Positions 20,401-28,673 are shown, counted from the stretch's first letter. The stretch is DNA of 64,000 nucleotides from Paenibacillus oryzisoli (GCF_001653565.1 NZ_LYPB01000049.1:310001-374000), one strand, 5' to 3'. Notes: a model not told the origin generated them from the letters alone. Numbers and translations: made by a program.

Positions 20401-21014
20401 TCATTCGTTGCAATCAACGGGATACCGGTTTCTTTGCTCAATTCAATCATGGAAACCATCACTTTTTTCTGCTCGATCATGCCATGATCTTGAATCTCCA
20501 GGAAGAAATCGTCACCGAAAATGTCGCGATACCGCTCTGCTGCTTGGCGAGCCTCGTCATACCGGTTATGCAGCAAATGCTGGGAAACCTCACTCCCTAG
20601 ACAGGAACTGAGGCAAATTAACCCTTCTGAGTGCTGGGATAAATGTTCTAAATCAATACGTGGTTTATAGTGAAAGCCCTGTAGATGTGCGATCGACGTG
20701 AGCTTCATGAGATTTTGATAGCCTTTGAAATTTTTGGCAAGCAAAATAAGATGATAAATCGGCTGCTCCTGCCGGGTCCCTTTTTCACGAATGGAACTCG
20801 AAGTGAAGTAAACCTCACAGCCAATAATTGGTTTGATGCCCCGCTGTTTGCAAGCTTTGTAGAATGCGATTGCCCCGTACATGACGCCATGATCTGTCAA
20901 CGCCAGAGAGGTCATACCTAGATTGGCCGCTTGTGTAACAAGCTCCTCCATTCGTGCCGCACCGTCTAATAAGCTATATTCACTATGCACATGCAGATGT
21001 ACAAACGAACTCAT
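17418..21014 (-). CDS. dnaE: DNA polymerase III alpha subunit, DnaE type
   Basis: In Bacillota this polymerase works at primers during lagging-strand synthesis beside PolC. The 1198-aa protein has the PHP domain at the N-terminus (FVHLHVHSEYSLLDGA), the polymerase core with PDIDIDFSDERRDEVIDY (catalytic Asps, about 405-422) and GPGRGSSAGSLVAYVL, the helix-hairpin-helix region, and an OB-fold (DVLVAGMILSNKTI, about 970). Between the OB-fold and the last domain (about 1055-1115) lies an Ala/Pro/Arg-rich, GC-rich linker that shorter Bacillus DnaE lacks. A strong AAGGGGGG site precedes the ATG. Confidence 0.96.
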   Translation of the reverse strand: MSSFVHLHVHSEYSLLDGAARMEELVTQAANLGMTSLALTDHGVMYGAIAFYKACKQRGIKPIIGCEVYFTSSSIREKGTRQEQPIYHLILLAKNFKGYQNLMKLTSIAHLQGFHYKPRIDLEHLSQHSEGLICLSSCLGSEVSQHLLHNRYDEARQAAERYRDIFGDDFFLEIQDHGMIEQKKVMVSMIELSKETGIPLIATNDVHYVTEPDHVMQDILICIGTGKTVEDTDRLKMGTSQMYLKSEEEMRRLFVHVPEALANTAVVASRCDLELTFGKSILPSFRPIPEHLTAGAYLEELCRQGLEQRYGSKPEWQDAAHPMKKQAEDRLTYELGVIANMGFSDYFLIVWDFIRFAHEKRIMTGPGRGSSAGSLVAYVLRITNVDPLQYKLLFERFLNPERISMPDIDIDFSDERRDEVIDYVVAKYGHEHVAQIITFGTMAAKAAVRDVGRVLNVPYGDVDRAAKAIPNQLGMTLKDALEISSDLKGMVARQPKTAELLEMAMRVEGMPRHASTHAAGVVISREPLTHYVPLQEGTTQTALTQYTMEHLEAIGLLKMDFLGLRTLSIIERTVDWLAQMEEVHINFDLLDMDSDDITYEMLSRGETTGVFQLESTGCRKVLKDLKPSQFEDIISVLALYRPGPMEFIPKYIAGKHQQMEVVYPHPTLEPILRDTYGIIVYQEQIMQIASSMAGFSLGEADLLRRAVSKKKREVLDEERTHFVSGSLRQGFNADEANHVYDMIVRFADYGFPRAHATAYGVLAFQTAYLKAHYPIYFMASMLTAVMGNHRKVAEYVDECRRVKLAVLPPDVNGSGTVFTPDSRAGAIRFGLAAIKNVGTQAIDAILSERKKAPFESLLDFCRRVDLRVCNKRVVESLIQGGAFDSLGGHRAQHLAILDETIASATKWRKERDDLQLHLFGFVEEPNWEVEVPNIPPMPQTKQLELEKELLGMYISGHPLDAYTEQLAELDAVMLHQLTELPDHSDVLVAGMILSNKTIVTKKGDPMAFMELEDRIDKVEVVLFPETWKKSAPLVGKGRLVLVRGKLQLQDEDAPKLLAEQLAALDDSEAVQRLRRQPAGRRSPDDVRDRAPRSAAPQSGARSAAPVQAAPAAGRPEPAASEAKPQRVFVKITADCEQPDKLQQLKALLKLHKGELAVALFYEGSNKLLALSDQYRVDPNKDLTRMIETIMGKDSVRVK

Positions 21015-21057
21015 CGCTGGTTCCCCCCTTCTTTCGTGATTTATTCCTTACATTTTA

Positions 21058-21087
21058 TCATAATAGAGCTAGCCAGTCCCATACAGT
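21058..21087 (+). promoter_or_regulatory. Sigma-E-type promoter of ytrH-ytrI
   Basis: TCATAAT (21058-21064), a 15-bp spacer, then CATACAGT (21080-21087) matches the mother-cell sigma-E consensus at almost every position. It is 50 bp upstream of the ytrH ATG. ytrH and ytrI belong to the sigma-E regulon in B. subtilis. Confidence 0.75.
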
Positions 21088-21136
21088 AGTAGAGAGAGTT
21101 TGTCCTCCAACTCAGTAGAAAGGAAGCGATTGGCAC

Positions 21137-21469
21137 ATGGCTGGCTTTTGGGCAAGTATTATCATGTATTTCTGTATTGCGTTTGGGGTCGTATTCGGAG
21201 GAAGTATGTTGAGCGGCATCGCAGCCGTATTAACCTTACAGTCTCCAACGGAGAAAATGCTGACCATTTCGGAAAATATCAAGATCTGGGCGATGGTCGC
21301 TGCGGTAGGCGGTACTATTGATCCAATCCGCTATATTGAAAGTCATGTGGCTATCGGCCATCTCAATCCGGCCATCAAGCAGATAGTCTATATTATCGTT
21401 GCTTTTACAGGGGCACAATTCGGTACTGCACTCATTCAAATGATCTGCAAAGGTGGGCATCAGACTTGA
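21137..21469 (+). CDS. ytrH: Sporulation membrane protein YtrH
   Basis: YtrH is a small mother-cell membrane protein needed for efficient sporulation in B. subtilis, with unknown biochemical role. The 110-aa product has three hydrophobic segments (about 4-30, 48-62, 83-105) and the recognisable VFGGSMLSGIAAVLTLQSPT and GGTIDPIRYIESH stretches. It is divergent from dnaE as in B. subtilis, has a sigma-E-type promoter, and its stop overlaps the TTG start of ytrI by 4 bp. Confidence 0.93.
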   Translation: MAGFWASIIMYFCIAFGVVFGGSMLSGIAAVLTLQSPTEKMLTISENIKIWAMVAAVGGTIDPIRYIESHVAIGHLNPAIKQIVYIIVAFTGAQFGTALIQMICKGGHQT

Positions 21470-21957
21470 GAATCCCTCCTTTTGCAAGATACCAACGACT
21501 GCTGGCGAGCTTTGGACTGCTGTTGTCGGGAGCGATCATTGGGAGTGCTGTGTATATGAGTATTCATCAACATACATACAACGAGTTGTATGTACAGTTA
21601 CATAAAGTTTTGCAGGAAAATCAAGATCTCGAAGATGATATCGCTAGTTTGAAAAAGACCAAAAATAACCAAACCTTAGTCAATGTCATTAATGTTCATC
21701 TGCTGCCCAGGAATCAAGACGATCTGATCAGCGAGGATATTCAAAAAGAAATCGAAGGCGATGTGAAAGCTGAACTCAAGCTGGTCATTGGCCAAAAAGC
21801 AACCTTCGTGCGGGATTCTCAACCCCTCTACGAGCGACTAATCACACAAAGAACGTATTTTCTTCACGATAAAAAGTATGTTGTCGAGGTCAAATCCATC
21901 GTTCTTATTCAAACGGAGTTAACCCTCTGGATTACAGCGCAAGAGAAAAAAACATAG
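21466..21957 (+). CDS. ytrI: Sporulation membrane protein YtrI
   Basis: The partner of YtrH. The 163-aa protein has one N-terminal membrane segment (about 10-32), then a coiled-coil-prone stretch (LHKVLQENQDLEDDIASLKK) and a soluble alpha/beta tail. It starts with TTG inside the TTGA overlap with the ytrH stop, so translation is coupled. Tail topology suggests it faces the space between mother cell and forespore membranes, by analogy only. Confidence 0.87.
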   Translation: MRIPPFARYQRLLASFGLLLSGAIIGSAVYMSIHQHTYNELYVQLHKVLQENQDLEDDIASLKKTKNNQTLVNVINVHLLPRNQDDLISEDIQKEIEGDVKAELKLVIGQKATFVRDSQPLYERLITQRTYFLHDKKYVVEVKSIVLIQTELTLWITAQEKKT

Positions 21958-22042
21958 CGTCGGCTGGCCTCTCATCTTGCAATCCCCTCATAAAATCGCT
22001 AAAGTTAATTGTAAAATCAATGAAAAGGGACGGATTGTCGCT

Positions 22043-22336
22043 ATGCACGCCATACAACTGACGTTATTCATTCTTATTTGCCTCTTCCTCGCGCTTACAT
22101 TGTTCTATAGCATTCGCTCACGTCGCGAGCCGGATGCCGCCAAACGAGGCTTGTATACAGCACGCATGAACATTTGCATGGGCTTGATGCTCGTACTCAT
22201 CGCAGTTACGCAGATCTTCTTCTTCAGTGAATCGAGTTTCCGCCGTATCTTCGGTACTGTGCTCGTATTGATCGGTGTATTCAATGTTTTCGTTGGTATC
22301 CGCAATCATGGACACTTCGACCGCTTGCTGCGCTAG
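22043..22336 (+). CDS. ytpI: YtpI family membrane protein
   Basis: A 97-aa protein with three hydrophobic helices (about 4-25, 42-61, 68-86) split by a basic loop (SRREPDAAKRG). The YtpI family has no known function. I start it at ATG 22043; upstream frame extends to a TTG without support, and the ribosome site ahead of the ATG is weak. Its stop overlaps by a few bases with the stop of ytoI on the other strand, the same neighbour pair as in B. subtilis. Confidence 0.75.
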   Translation: MHAIQLTLFILICLFLALTLFYSIRSRREPDAAKRGLYTARMNICMGLMLVLIAVTQIFFFSESSFRRIFGTVLVLIGVFNVFVGIRNHGHFDRLLR

Positions 22337-23661
22337 ATCACTTGGGCGGTTAACATCGCCTTGGAAACTAGAGCTCCCGCATGATAAATTTCTACATCAA
22401 TCTTGCCAAATTTACGGCTCACCTCAATGATGGTGGGTCGTATTTCTATTTTGGAATCAATCTGAAGCGGCTTAAGGAAATAGGTCGACATATTATCCAT
22501 AACGAGATCACCTTTCTTATGCTCTTGCACAATGCGGTAGGCCGCCTGCGTCATAAGTGTCGTAAGAACCCCTTCCGAAACCGTGCCTAAATGATTCGTC
22601 ATCTGCGGAGTAATGATCCCATGAAATTGCAGTTTGCCCTTCTCATCTCTAACCTCTTCCATCCCAGACCAGATTAGATCTTCAAAGGTTTCACCATTTT
22701 GCGGCTGTTTTTGGATCGATTGCATAGCTTTTAAGATATCGCTGCGGTTGAGCACGCCAACAATTTTGCGATTGGTATCCACAACTGGCAAAAGCTCAAT
22801 GCCTTCCCACACCATCATGTGGGCAGCCGATGCGACTGAAGTCTGTGGTGAGACCGTCAAAGGATTGCGTGTCATCAATTTATCAACGGATTGCTGGATG
22901 CTCGCGCCAACCATATCTTTGGACGTGACAACACCGATAATGCGATTCCACTCATCGACAACAGGAAAGCGGCTGTAGCCCGTATCCTCGGACATACGCT
23001 GCCAATCCTTCAACGTACTGTTCGCCTTCAAGGCGAAGAGTGCTGTACCAGAGGCGAGAATATCTTCGACGAGCATGATTTTCTTTTTGATCAGACGATC
23101 GTAGATAGCTCGGTTAATCATGGATGCCACGGTAAACGTGTCATAGCTGCTTGAAATAATCGGCAACTCCAACTCGTCCGCGAGCACTTTGACCTCTGTA
23201 CTCGTATTAAATCCTCCTGTAATGAGAACGCCAGCGCCTTGCTCAAGCGCACATAAGTGGGCCTTATTCCGGTTACCCACAATCAGTAAGCTGCCAGCCT
23301 CAATGTAACGCATCATCGCGTCTTGCTCCATCGCACCGATAACGAACTTGTGCAGCGTTTTATGCAGCCCCTTCGCTCCGCCAAGTACCTGGCCATCCAC
23401 CATATTCACAACTTCGGCAAATGTCAGTTTATCAATGTTCTGACGAAGCTTCTTCTCCACGCGAACGGTTCCGATCCGCTCTTTCGTTGAAACGAGTCCT
23501 TGATTCTCCGCCTCTTTAATGGCGCGGTATGCCGTGCCTTCGCTGACTTCCATATTTTTGGCAATTTTACGTACGGAAATCCGACTGCCTAACTTCAAGT
23601 CCTCAATATGCCGCAAAATTTGCTCATGTTTCGTTAATGTATCGACGGAATGTGTTTCCAA
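22333..23661 (-). CDS. ytoI: YtoI: HTH, DRTGG, CBS pair and hotdog domain regulator
   Basis: A multidomain sensor-like protein of unknown ligand. In order: winged helix with SVRKIAKNMEVSEGTAYRAI (about 22-41), DRTGG domain (about 75-180, GGAKGLHKTLHKFVIGAM), two CBS domains (about 190-310) that usually bind adenine nucleotides, and a C-terminal hotdog domain (about 340-442). Length 442 aa fits B. subtilis YtoI. The start is TTG at 23661 with GAGGTG upstream. It is convergent with ytpI. Confidence 0.9.
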   Translation of the reverse strand: METHSVDTLTKHEQILRHIEDLKLGSRISVRKIAKNMEVSEGTAYRAIKEAENQGLVSTKERIGTVRVEKKLRQNIDKLTFAEVVNMVDGQVLGGAKGLHKTLHKFVIGAMEQDAMMRYIEAGSLLIVGNRNKAHLCALEQGAGVLITGGFNTSTEVKVLADELELPIISSSYDTFTVASMINRAIYDRLIKKKIMLVEDILASGTALFALKANSTLKDWQRMSEDTGYSRFPVVDEWNRIIGVVTSKDMVGASIQQSVDKLMTRNPLTVSPQTSVASAAHMMVWEGIELLPVVDTNRKIVGVLNRSDILKAMQSIQKQPQNGETFEDLIWSGMEEVRDEKGKLQFHGIITPQMTNHLGTVSEGVLTTLMTQAAYRIVQEHKKGDLVMDNMSTYFLKPLQIDSKIEIRPTIIEVSRKFGKIDVEIYHAGALVSKAMLTAQVI

Positions 23662-23752
23662 CTGTTACACCTCATCATAAGTTCCTGTATTAGTCTGTAC
23701 TACTAGTATAATCATTCTACGGAGTAAGAACAATGAGGTATTGCAAGATGGA

Positions 23753-23782
23753 AAAGCATCCAACCCTAATGGATTGGATGCT
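23753..23782 (-). terminator. Terminator after the 23838-24140 gene
   Basis: A perfect 10-bp stem, aagcatccaa with ttggatgctt, followed on the minus strand by a short T-rich tail. It separates the gene from ytoI. Confidence 0.7.
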
Positions 23783-23837
23783 TCTTATTCATTATACCAA
23801 ACATATGTTCGAAGTCAAAATTCAGCTCATTCTTCGC

Positions 23838-24140
23838 TTACTTACGGAATTGGAGTAGCTTTCGTCTACCTTGTACAAGCTGTTCCATCTGCCATTTCTT
23901 CATCCGATTAATTCGGATTTGCTGCTTGCGTTTCTCTTCATCTACACCTAGAATCTGATGCAAATGCGAAGCGATGATAAGCAAGGCCATCACAAGCCAG
24001 ATGATACTAAAAATCATCGGCAAGGAGCCCACATCACGAAAATTCAATTGAGGAATGGAATAAAATAACATGCCGACTGCCAAACTCATGTACACGACAT
24101 TCTTGAAACCTTTCAACCGGATCACACGCCTTTCGTTCAT
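23838..24140 (-). CDS. Small membrane protein under a sigma-E-type promoter
   Basis: I do not recognise a named family. The 100-aa product has a basic N-terminus (MNERRVIRLKG), two hydrophobic helices (about 14-31 and 39-60) and a basic, helix-forming tail rich in Lys, Arg and Gln. I start it at ATG 24140, because the sigma-E-type -10 box lies at 24172-24179 and would overlap any longer start. A short GAGCGAGG precedes it. The likely setting is the mother cell during sporulation, by promoter inference. Confidence 0.65.
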   Translation of the reverse strand: MNERRVIRLKGFKNVVYMSLAVGMLFYSIPQLNFRDVGSLPMIFSIIWLVMALLIIASHLHQILGVDEEKRKQQIRINRMKKWQMEQLVQGRRKLLQFRK

Positions 24141-24171
24141 AGTAACCGCGAACCTCGCTCTACCTACTTCC

Positions 24172-24200
24172 ATTGTATGAGACAAGTCGTCGAAATATGA
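24172..24200 (-). promoter_or_regulatory. Sigma-E-type promoter
   Basis: On the minus strand TCATATT (24194-24200), a 14-bp spacer and CATACAAT (24172-24179) match the sigma-E consensus perfectly. Transcription would begin near 24165, about 25 bases before the ATG at 24140. Confidence 0.75.
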
Positions 24201-24226
24201 ACACATGTGGCGTCGTATGGCCAAGT

Positions 24227-24955
24227 TTATTCGACTTCGTAGCCTTGACTGCTCAGGAAAGCTTTCATATGCTTCCTTGGACGCTGCGCTTTGGCAGCCA
24301 TTTCCTTGGACCAGGTTGTATCGACTTTACCATCGGTACGCACGTTCATGTAGTCGCGGATCGTCTCGTCATACGAATCGACCGATGGTGCATTATAAGC
24401 ATACCGATTCTCGTGGTATACGGCTTCGAGCGGGAGCCGCGGGCGAAGCAGCGGCTCTTGATCTGGCATGCCGATGCACATGCCGAAGACTGGGTACACG
24501 AGCTGGGGCAAGCCCAGCAGCTCGGATACTTCCGCGGGCTTGTTGCGCAGCCCGCCGATGTAGCAGACGCCGAGGCCGAGTGACTCGGCGGCGATCGCTG
24601 CATTTTGCGCAGCTAATGCAGCTTCGACCGTGGCAATGATGAAATTCTCAGCATTGCCGGTAATTGGCGTGTCCACGTGAAGGTGGGCCACTTCCGCGTA
24701 GCGGTGAAGGTCTGCGCACCACACGAGGAACAGCGGGCACTCGCTGACATAAGCTTGATTGCCAGCTAGCTCCGCTAGCTGGCTCTTCAGGTCAGCATCG
24801 GTTACATGAATGATGCTGTAAGCTTGCATGTTGCTCGAAGTGGAGGCTGCTTGAGCAGCCTGAAGAATCGCTTCGCGCTGCTCTATGCTGATAGGCTCAT
24901 TCGTAAATTTGCGAATGGAGCGATGGCTTTTTAGTAGATTAATAATGGCATTCAT
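24227..24955 (-). CDS. nfrA: FMN-dependent NADPH oxidoreductase, NfrA type
   Basis: Nitroreductase-family flavoprotein that passes electrons from NAD(P)H to flavin or nitro compounds. The 242-aa protein has the FMN-contact start HRSIRKFTNEPIS (about 10-22), QAASTSSNMQAYS, the middle GLGVCYIGGLRNKPAEV, and the FRP-type tail DTTWSKEMAAKAQRPRKHMKAFLSSQGY. ATG 24955 has AAAGGAG upstream; the earlier ATG at 24997 does not. The middle (24440-24600) is markedly GC-rich compared with flanks. Confidence 0.9.
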   Translation of the reverse strand: MNAIINLLKSHRSIRKFTNEPISIEQREAILQAAQAASTSSNMQAYSIIHVTDADLKSQLAELAGNQAYVSECPLFLVWCADLHRYAEVAHLHVDTPITGNAENFIIATVEAALAAQNAAIAAESLGLGVCYIGGLRNKPAEVSELLGLPQLVYPVFGMCIGMPDQEPLLRPRLPLEAVYHENRYAYNAPSVDSYDETIRDYMNVRTDGKVDTTWSKEMAAKAQRPRKHMKAFLSSQGYEVE

Positions 24956-25104
24956 GAATGGATCCACTCCTTTCATCTCTTTTATATCAGTATCCATGAT
25001 AATGGAACGATATTCAATTTCTAATCACTTTGTGGCATGTCAGCAGCTGTGGCGGTCGTTGGAAGATTGTAGGCGAAGTTACAGAGAGTAAACAGATCTC
25101 CTAC

Positions 25105-25150
25105 AAAAAAGCTCCCGCAAAGCTGCGTTTTCGCAGTTTTGCGGGAGCTT
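25105..25150 (-). terminator. Terminator after the acyltransferase gene
   Basis: Long stem aagctcccgcaaagctgcg with cgcagttttgcgggagctt (one bulge), followed on the minus strand by TTTT. It lies about 40 bp past the stop codon. Confidence 0.88.
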
Positions 25151-25188
25151 GATATGAAATTCATTCTGCTGCAACATAGTACGCTACC

Positions 25189-26244
25189 TTATTTCAACAG
25201 CACTCTTCTTACCTTTCGATACAGCAAAGTCAGTATCCAAGGTATAGCCACAATCAAGACAAACACAATGCCATTATATAGATTAAATAAGAGAATGGAT
25301 CCCGGCATGTGCACCTTATATTTCCACAAGGAAAGTAAGGCTGGATGCATGAGGTAGACGCCGAAAGAGACTAGCCCCAACGAAACGAAAAATTTCGCCA
25401 CGCGCTTCCATCGCACTAGGAGTTCCTTCGCCATCCAGATCATGCTCACGCCGATGCCCAGATTGTACAACAGCCACGCAATTTCATACCATGTATTTTC
25501 AAAGGTATATCCTCTAGAAGCTAATAAATAAAGCCCCGTGTACACCAAACCGCTTAAAATTGAGGAGGGAATGACCCACCCTTTGTTGCGATCCAGCCAT
25601 GCGCGGAAATTGCTATAATTCATTCCGATGGCTCCGCCAACTAGGAAGTAACCGAAATAAGTGATACATAATTCAGGTTTATGAGAAATCGGACCGATCC
25701 AATGACTATAGCTATAAACACCAGCTTGAATCGCCAATCCCCAAAACGCCAGTGTTTTACGAAACCATGCAGCATGCCTTACTGCCCATACGAGCAAAGG
25801 AAATAGCAGGTAGAATTGCACAATAATGATCATAAAATATAAATGATAGCCTGAATCCGCCCATTTGAGCTGCTTGAGAAATACACCAATATCTAGCGTA
25901 AACGGATGCCCAGGCGTCCATAACCACGGATTATATATATAGTAGAAAAAGGACCAAACGACATAGGGAACGAGCACTTGTCGAACACGTTTCCAATAGA
26001 ATATGCCAGCTTGCTTAGCACTCCAATTATCCCCATAAATATAGAACAACACGATACCGCTCAAAAATATAAAGACGGGCACAGCAAAATAACTAATTTT
26101 GTTAAGAAATAAAATAAACAGCTGAGTGCTGCTGCCTTTCAACGCTGGATCTACTGTCCAGTCTGCCGTTACATGAATCAGAACTACAGCCAAAATAGAA
26201 ATGGCTCTGACAATATCAAGCTCCGTAATCTTTGCTTTTGCCAT
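25189..26244 (-). CDS. Membrane acyltransferase, acyltransferase 3 family
   Basis: These integral membrane enzymes move acyl (often acetyl) groups onto cell-surface sugars or antibiotics. The 351-aa protein has about ten hydrophobic segments and the family start [22 protein letters not shown] (with the conserved His), then [13 protein letters not shown] and [16 protein letters not shown] with its basic motif. It is a single-gene unit, so the substrate cannot be inferred. Confidence 0.85.
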   Translation of the reverse strand: MAKAKITELDIVRAISILAVVLIHVTADWTVDPALKGSSTQLFILFLNKISYFAVPVFIFLSGIVLFYIYGDNWSAKQAGIFYWKRVRQVLVPYVVWSFFYYIYNPWLWTPGHPFTLDIGVFLKQLKWADSGYHLYFMIIIVQFYLLFPLLVWAVRHAAWFRKTLAFWGLAIQAGVYSYSHWIGPISHKPELCITYFGYFLVGGAIGMNYSNFRAWLDRNKGWVIPSSILSGLVYTGLYLLASRGYTFENTWYEIAWLLYNLGIGVSMIWMAKELLVRWKRVAKFFVSLGLVSFGVYLMHPALLSLWKYKVHMPGSILLFNLYNGIVFVLIVAIPWILTLLYRKVRRVLLK

Positions 26245-26363
26245 GTCGGTTTACGATCCTCATTTCAATAATAAATACCCCTTTAACTATAGACATTTTC
26301 GACATGTTTCGCAACATGGGAATAAGCAAAAGAGCCCCAATCACATGGAATTTGAACTCTTCG

Positions 26364-26942
26364 TCACAGCGGTTTCGTGTGCCCTACTTTAACTTGACGT
26401 TTACGTGATGACATTTGAAATCTAACCAGCGTTAAACCGACTAGAATAATCGCCGTTGCGATGTACATCGCGGCTGCCCAGCCTTGCTTACTATCTGTCC
26501 CTAAGAAGATACCATGCAGCATAGATAATGCAAATATGGGATAAGACAGCATGTGAAGGGCAAGCCATACTTTTCTTTTCAGCTTATTTCGAATATCCGT
26601 TGTAAATAATACAAGGAGTAGCCCATACATGGCGATTGTTCCCAAGCCGGTAAGTACTGGATTGTTTTGAGCAGAAAATGGAATTAAGATCTCAGCCCAG
26701 TCGAAAGGCATGAAAGTATCTATAATAAGTAGAACCGTATGAAGGAGAGCGAAGCCCATACCTGTTAAATTGGCATGCGTGTGCCAGCGAAGCAATTGGC
26801 CTTTCCTGTGCCCTTTGAACTGTGGAAAGCTGTAGGCAATACCGATCGCCATGCCAACGAACAAGGTGAGATAGGAAAGTATACCAGAGGTTCGAATCAG
26901 CAGCCAAGTAGGTAGTTCAATCAAGAAATGAATCATAGGCAT
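26364..26942 (-). CDS. Ferric-reductase-like heme membrane protein
   Basis: A 192-aa protein with six hydrophobic helices. Paired His residues lie in the second and fourth main helices (RWHTHANLTGMGFALLHTV and LALHMLSYPIFALSMLHGIF), the spacing seen in ferric reductase-like transmembrane domains that bind two hemes. It has no flavin or NADPH domain, as in MsrQ. Its start overlaps the apbE end by 10 bp, so it likely works with ApbE in electron transfer across the membrane. Confidence 0.8.
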   Translation of the reverse strand: MPMIHFLIELPTWLLIRTSGILSYLTLFVGMAIGIAYSFPQFKGHRKGQLLRWHTHANLTGMGFALLHTVLLIIDTFMPFDWAEILIPFSAQNNPVLTGLGTIAMYGLLLVLFTTDIRNKLKRKVWLALHMLSYPIFALSMLHGIFLGTDSKQGWAAAMYIATAIILVGLTLVRFQMSSRKRQVKVGHTKPL

Positions 26943-27898
26943 CTTTCTCCTTTCAACCCTATCCAGTTAAGCTCTATGCTGCCCAGAAGTGGCTTCACAT
27001 GAAACACATCACCATCTGAGGTATACATCAAAGCTTCCATACCATGTGATCTGCGCCGGAAGAGGGAAACACCTGCATCAATCCCAAGTATGCACAACAC
27101 TTTGGCCCAGACTTCACAAGCTGTCAAATCTTGACCGACAACGGTACATTGAACAACTGAAGATAAGCTTGGCCGCATCGTGCGTGTATCAATGAGATGA
27201 TGCATCTCGCCAGCGTTCGTTTGCCAACGTCTGCGCATGATGCTCGAAGTAGCTACAGCACCCGTTCGTAATTCAATTCTAACTTCCTTGGAAGGATCAG
27301 CTTCGAAGGGGGTGGCAATACCGATACACCAAGGTTCATGTTCTCCAGCCCCTCCCCAGACCGCCACGTCTCCACCAGCATTAATGAAACCACGACGAAC
27401 TCGCCAATCACTCTGGAGACGACTTGCGATGTGCTGTGCAGTCCAGCTTTTAACAATGCCACCGAAATCCACTTTGTACCCGGCTAATAGGCGGACCGAT
27501 TTCATCCAGTGATCTATTTGCAAGGTCATTTCGGACTGTTGAGGAGCATTGCGTTGCTCAAGCTCCATTATGTGATCCCGCATACGCTCAAATGATTGTC
27601 GGTATCCAGCCTGCTCTATCGCATGTCCAACACAAATATCAAAAGCACCGTTGGTTTGTTCCTGGTAATGCCTTGCTAGTTCAACAACTTCGAGCATGCT
27701 GTCCGAAACAAAGCTTAGCTGCCCGCTTCTCGTATTGAGGTAAGAACATTCACTTGTTGGAAGAAAACGACTAAACCGTTGTTCTGCCTGGGCAAATCCA
27801 TCCAACACAAAGGTTTCAAGCTCAGGAGTTAGTTTTTCCGTTTCCAGTAAGACTTGTATGTGTGAATTCATCGCACGAAAGGTCAAATCACGAAACAT
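26933..27898 (-). CDS. apbE: FAD:protein FMN transferase (ApbE)
   Basis: ApbE attaches FMN covalently to Thr or Ser of target flavoproteins. The 321-aa protein shows family features: FRAMNSHIQV at the start, AEQRFSRFLPTSECSYLN, GYKVDFGGIVKSWTAQHIA (about 160-178), INAGGDVAVWG, and the late HLIDTRTMRP. It has no signal peptide or lipobox, unlike many ApbE lipoproteins, so it probably acts in the cytosol. It lies between a single-membrane-segment protein and a ferric-reductase-like protein. No FMN-binding target is visible nearby. Confidence 0.9.
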   Translation of the reverse strand: MFRDLTFRAMNSHIQVLLETEKLTPELETFVLDGFAQAEQRFSRFLPTSECSYLNTRSGQLSFVSDSMLEVVELARHYQEQTNGAFDICVGHAIEQAGYRQSFERMRDHIMELEQRNAPQQSEMTLQIDHWMKSVRLLAGYKVDFGGIVKSWTAQHIASRLQSDWRVRRGFINAGGDVAVWGGAGEHEPWCIGIATPFEADPSKEVRIELRTGAVATSSIMRRRWQTNAGEMHHLIDTRTMRPSLSSVVQCTVVGQDLTACEVWAKVLCILGIDAGVSLFRRRSHGMEALMYTSDGDVFHVKPLLGSIELNWIGLKGERCL

Positions 27899-27928
27899 AT
27901 AGCCATCCTCTCCTGTCCTGACTCGACG

Positions 27929-28264
27929 CTAAGATGCGTGACTTCTTGTGTGGGTCTTGGTCTGATTGGTCTGTTGCGATTGTGGAAGTGATTGGGAGGA
28001 AGATTCTTCTGTCCGATTGATGGAATCCCGACTACTTTCACTACGCTCCCGCCTATTCGTAGCATTGCGACCGAAAGTTTCTGACGAAGGCCTATCTAGC
28101 CTTTCCTGTGCAATCACGGGTGTCGTGCCCAGCTTGGCCTTCGACGCTTCACGAACAGCCGTTAGAAATTCTGGACTCTCTTTGACTTCCTGAAACAAAT
28201 AGACAACAATCATCGCACTAACGACTCCTAACTGCCATTTGGTCCATTTCGAGGATGCTTTCAT
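27929..28264 (-). CDS. Single-pass membrane protein with Ser/Thr/Gln-rich tail
   Basis: Not a family I recognise. The 111-aa protein has a membrane segment near residues 10-25 (LGVVSAMIVVYLF) and then a low-complexity, charged and Ser/Thr/Asn/Gln-rich tail. It is 30 bp upstream of apbE in the same direction and so is probably the first gene of the apbE/ferric-reductase unit. I see no clear ApbE flavinylation motif in it. Confidence 0.6.
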   Translation of the reverse strand: MKASSKWTKWQLGVVSAMIVVYLFQEVKESPEFLTAVREASKAKLGTTPVIAQERLDRPSSETFGRNATNRRERSESSRDSINRTEESSSQSLPQSQQTNQTKTHTRSHAS

Positions 28265-28673
28265 ACCTAACCCATCCCATCTCTATGAATAAGAATCTAA
28301 GATCATTATACGCGGTTAAAGATCTTAAATCCTGAGTAAGCCCTAAAAATTAGCTGAATACTCGCTGAACTATGTTTGAAGAATGGGCGCTTTCCTCCCG
28401 AAGCCTAGGCACAAAGGGAAATATGTCCTCATATGATGGAGTAGTTTACTTGGCATAAAGGGCAATACCGCCATGACCAGATAAGAAAGTTCACTTTCGG
28501 TTAACGAAACAGCTTTCTTGTTGGAGATAAAATCAATCTACCAGATAAAGGGATCTTTGGTCGGATACCAAAGTCTCTCCTTTCCCGGGGCCCCTTTGTA
28601 GGGGAGAATAGCGGTCGATCATCCTTGAATGGCCTCGATAGGGATTTTCTCATGCTGGAAGGAGTGTTCACTA
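28265..28673 (+). other. Leader region of the yheC/yheD-type cluster
   Basis: A 409-bp gap without a supported gene, between divergent units. It holds a perfect small hairpin ctttggt/accaaag (28553-28571) and a cccc/gggg hairpin at about 28594-28607. A possible sigma-K-type promoter is cACa (28410-28413), 16-bp spacer, CATATGATG (28430-28438), with one departure from consensus; it would leave a leader of roughly 230 bases. Promoter assignment is weak. Confidence 0.35.
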
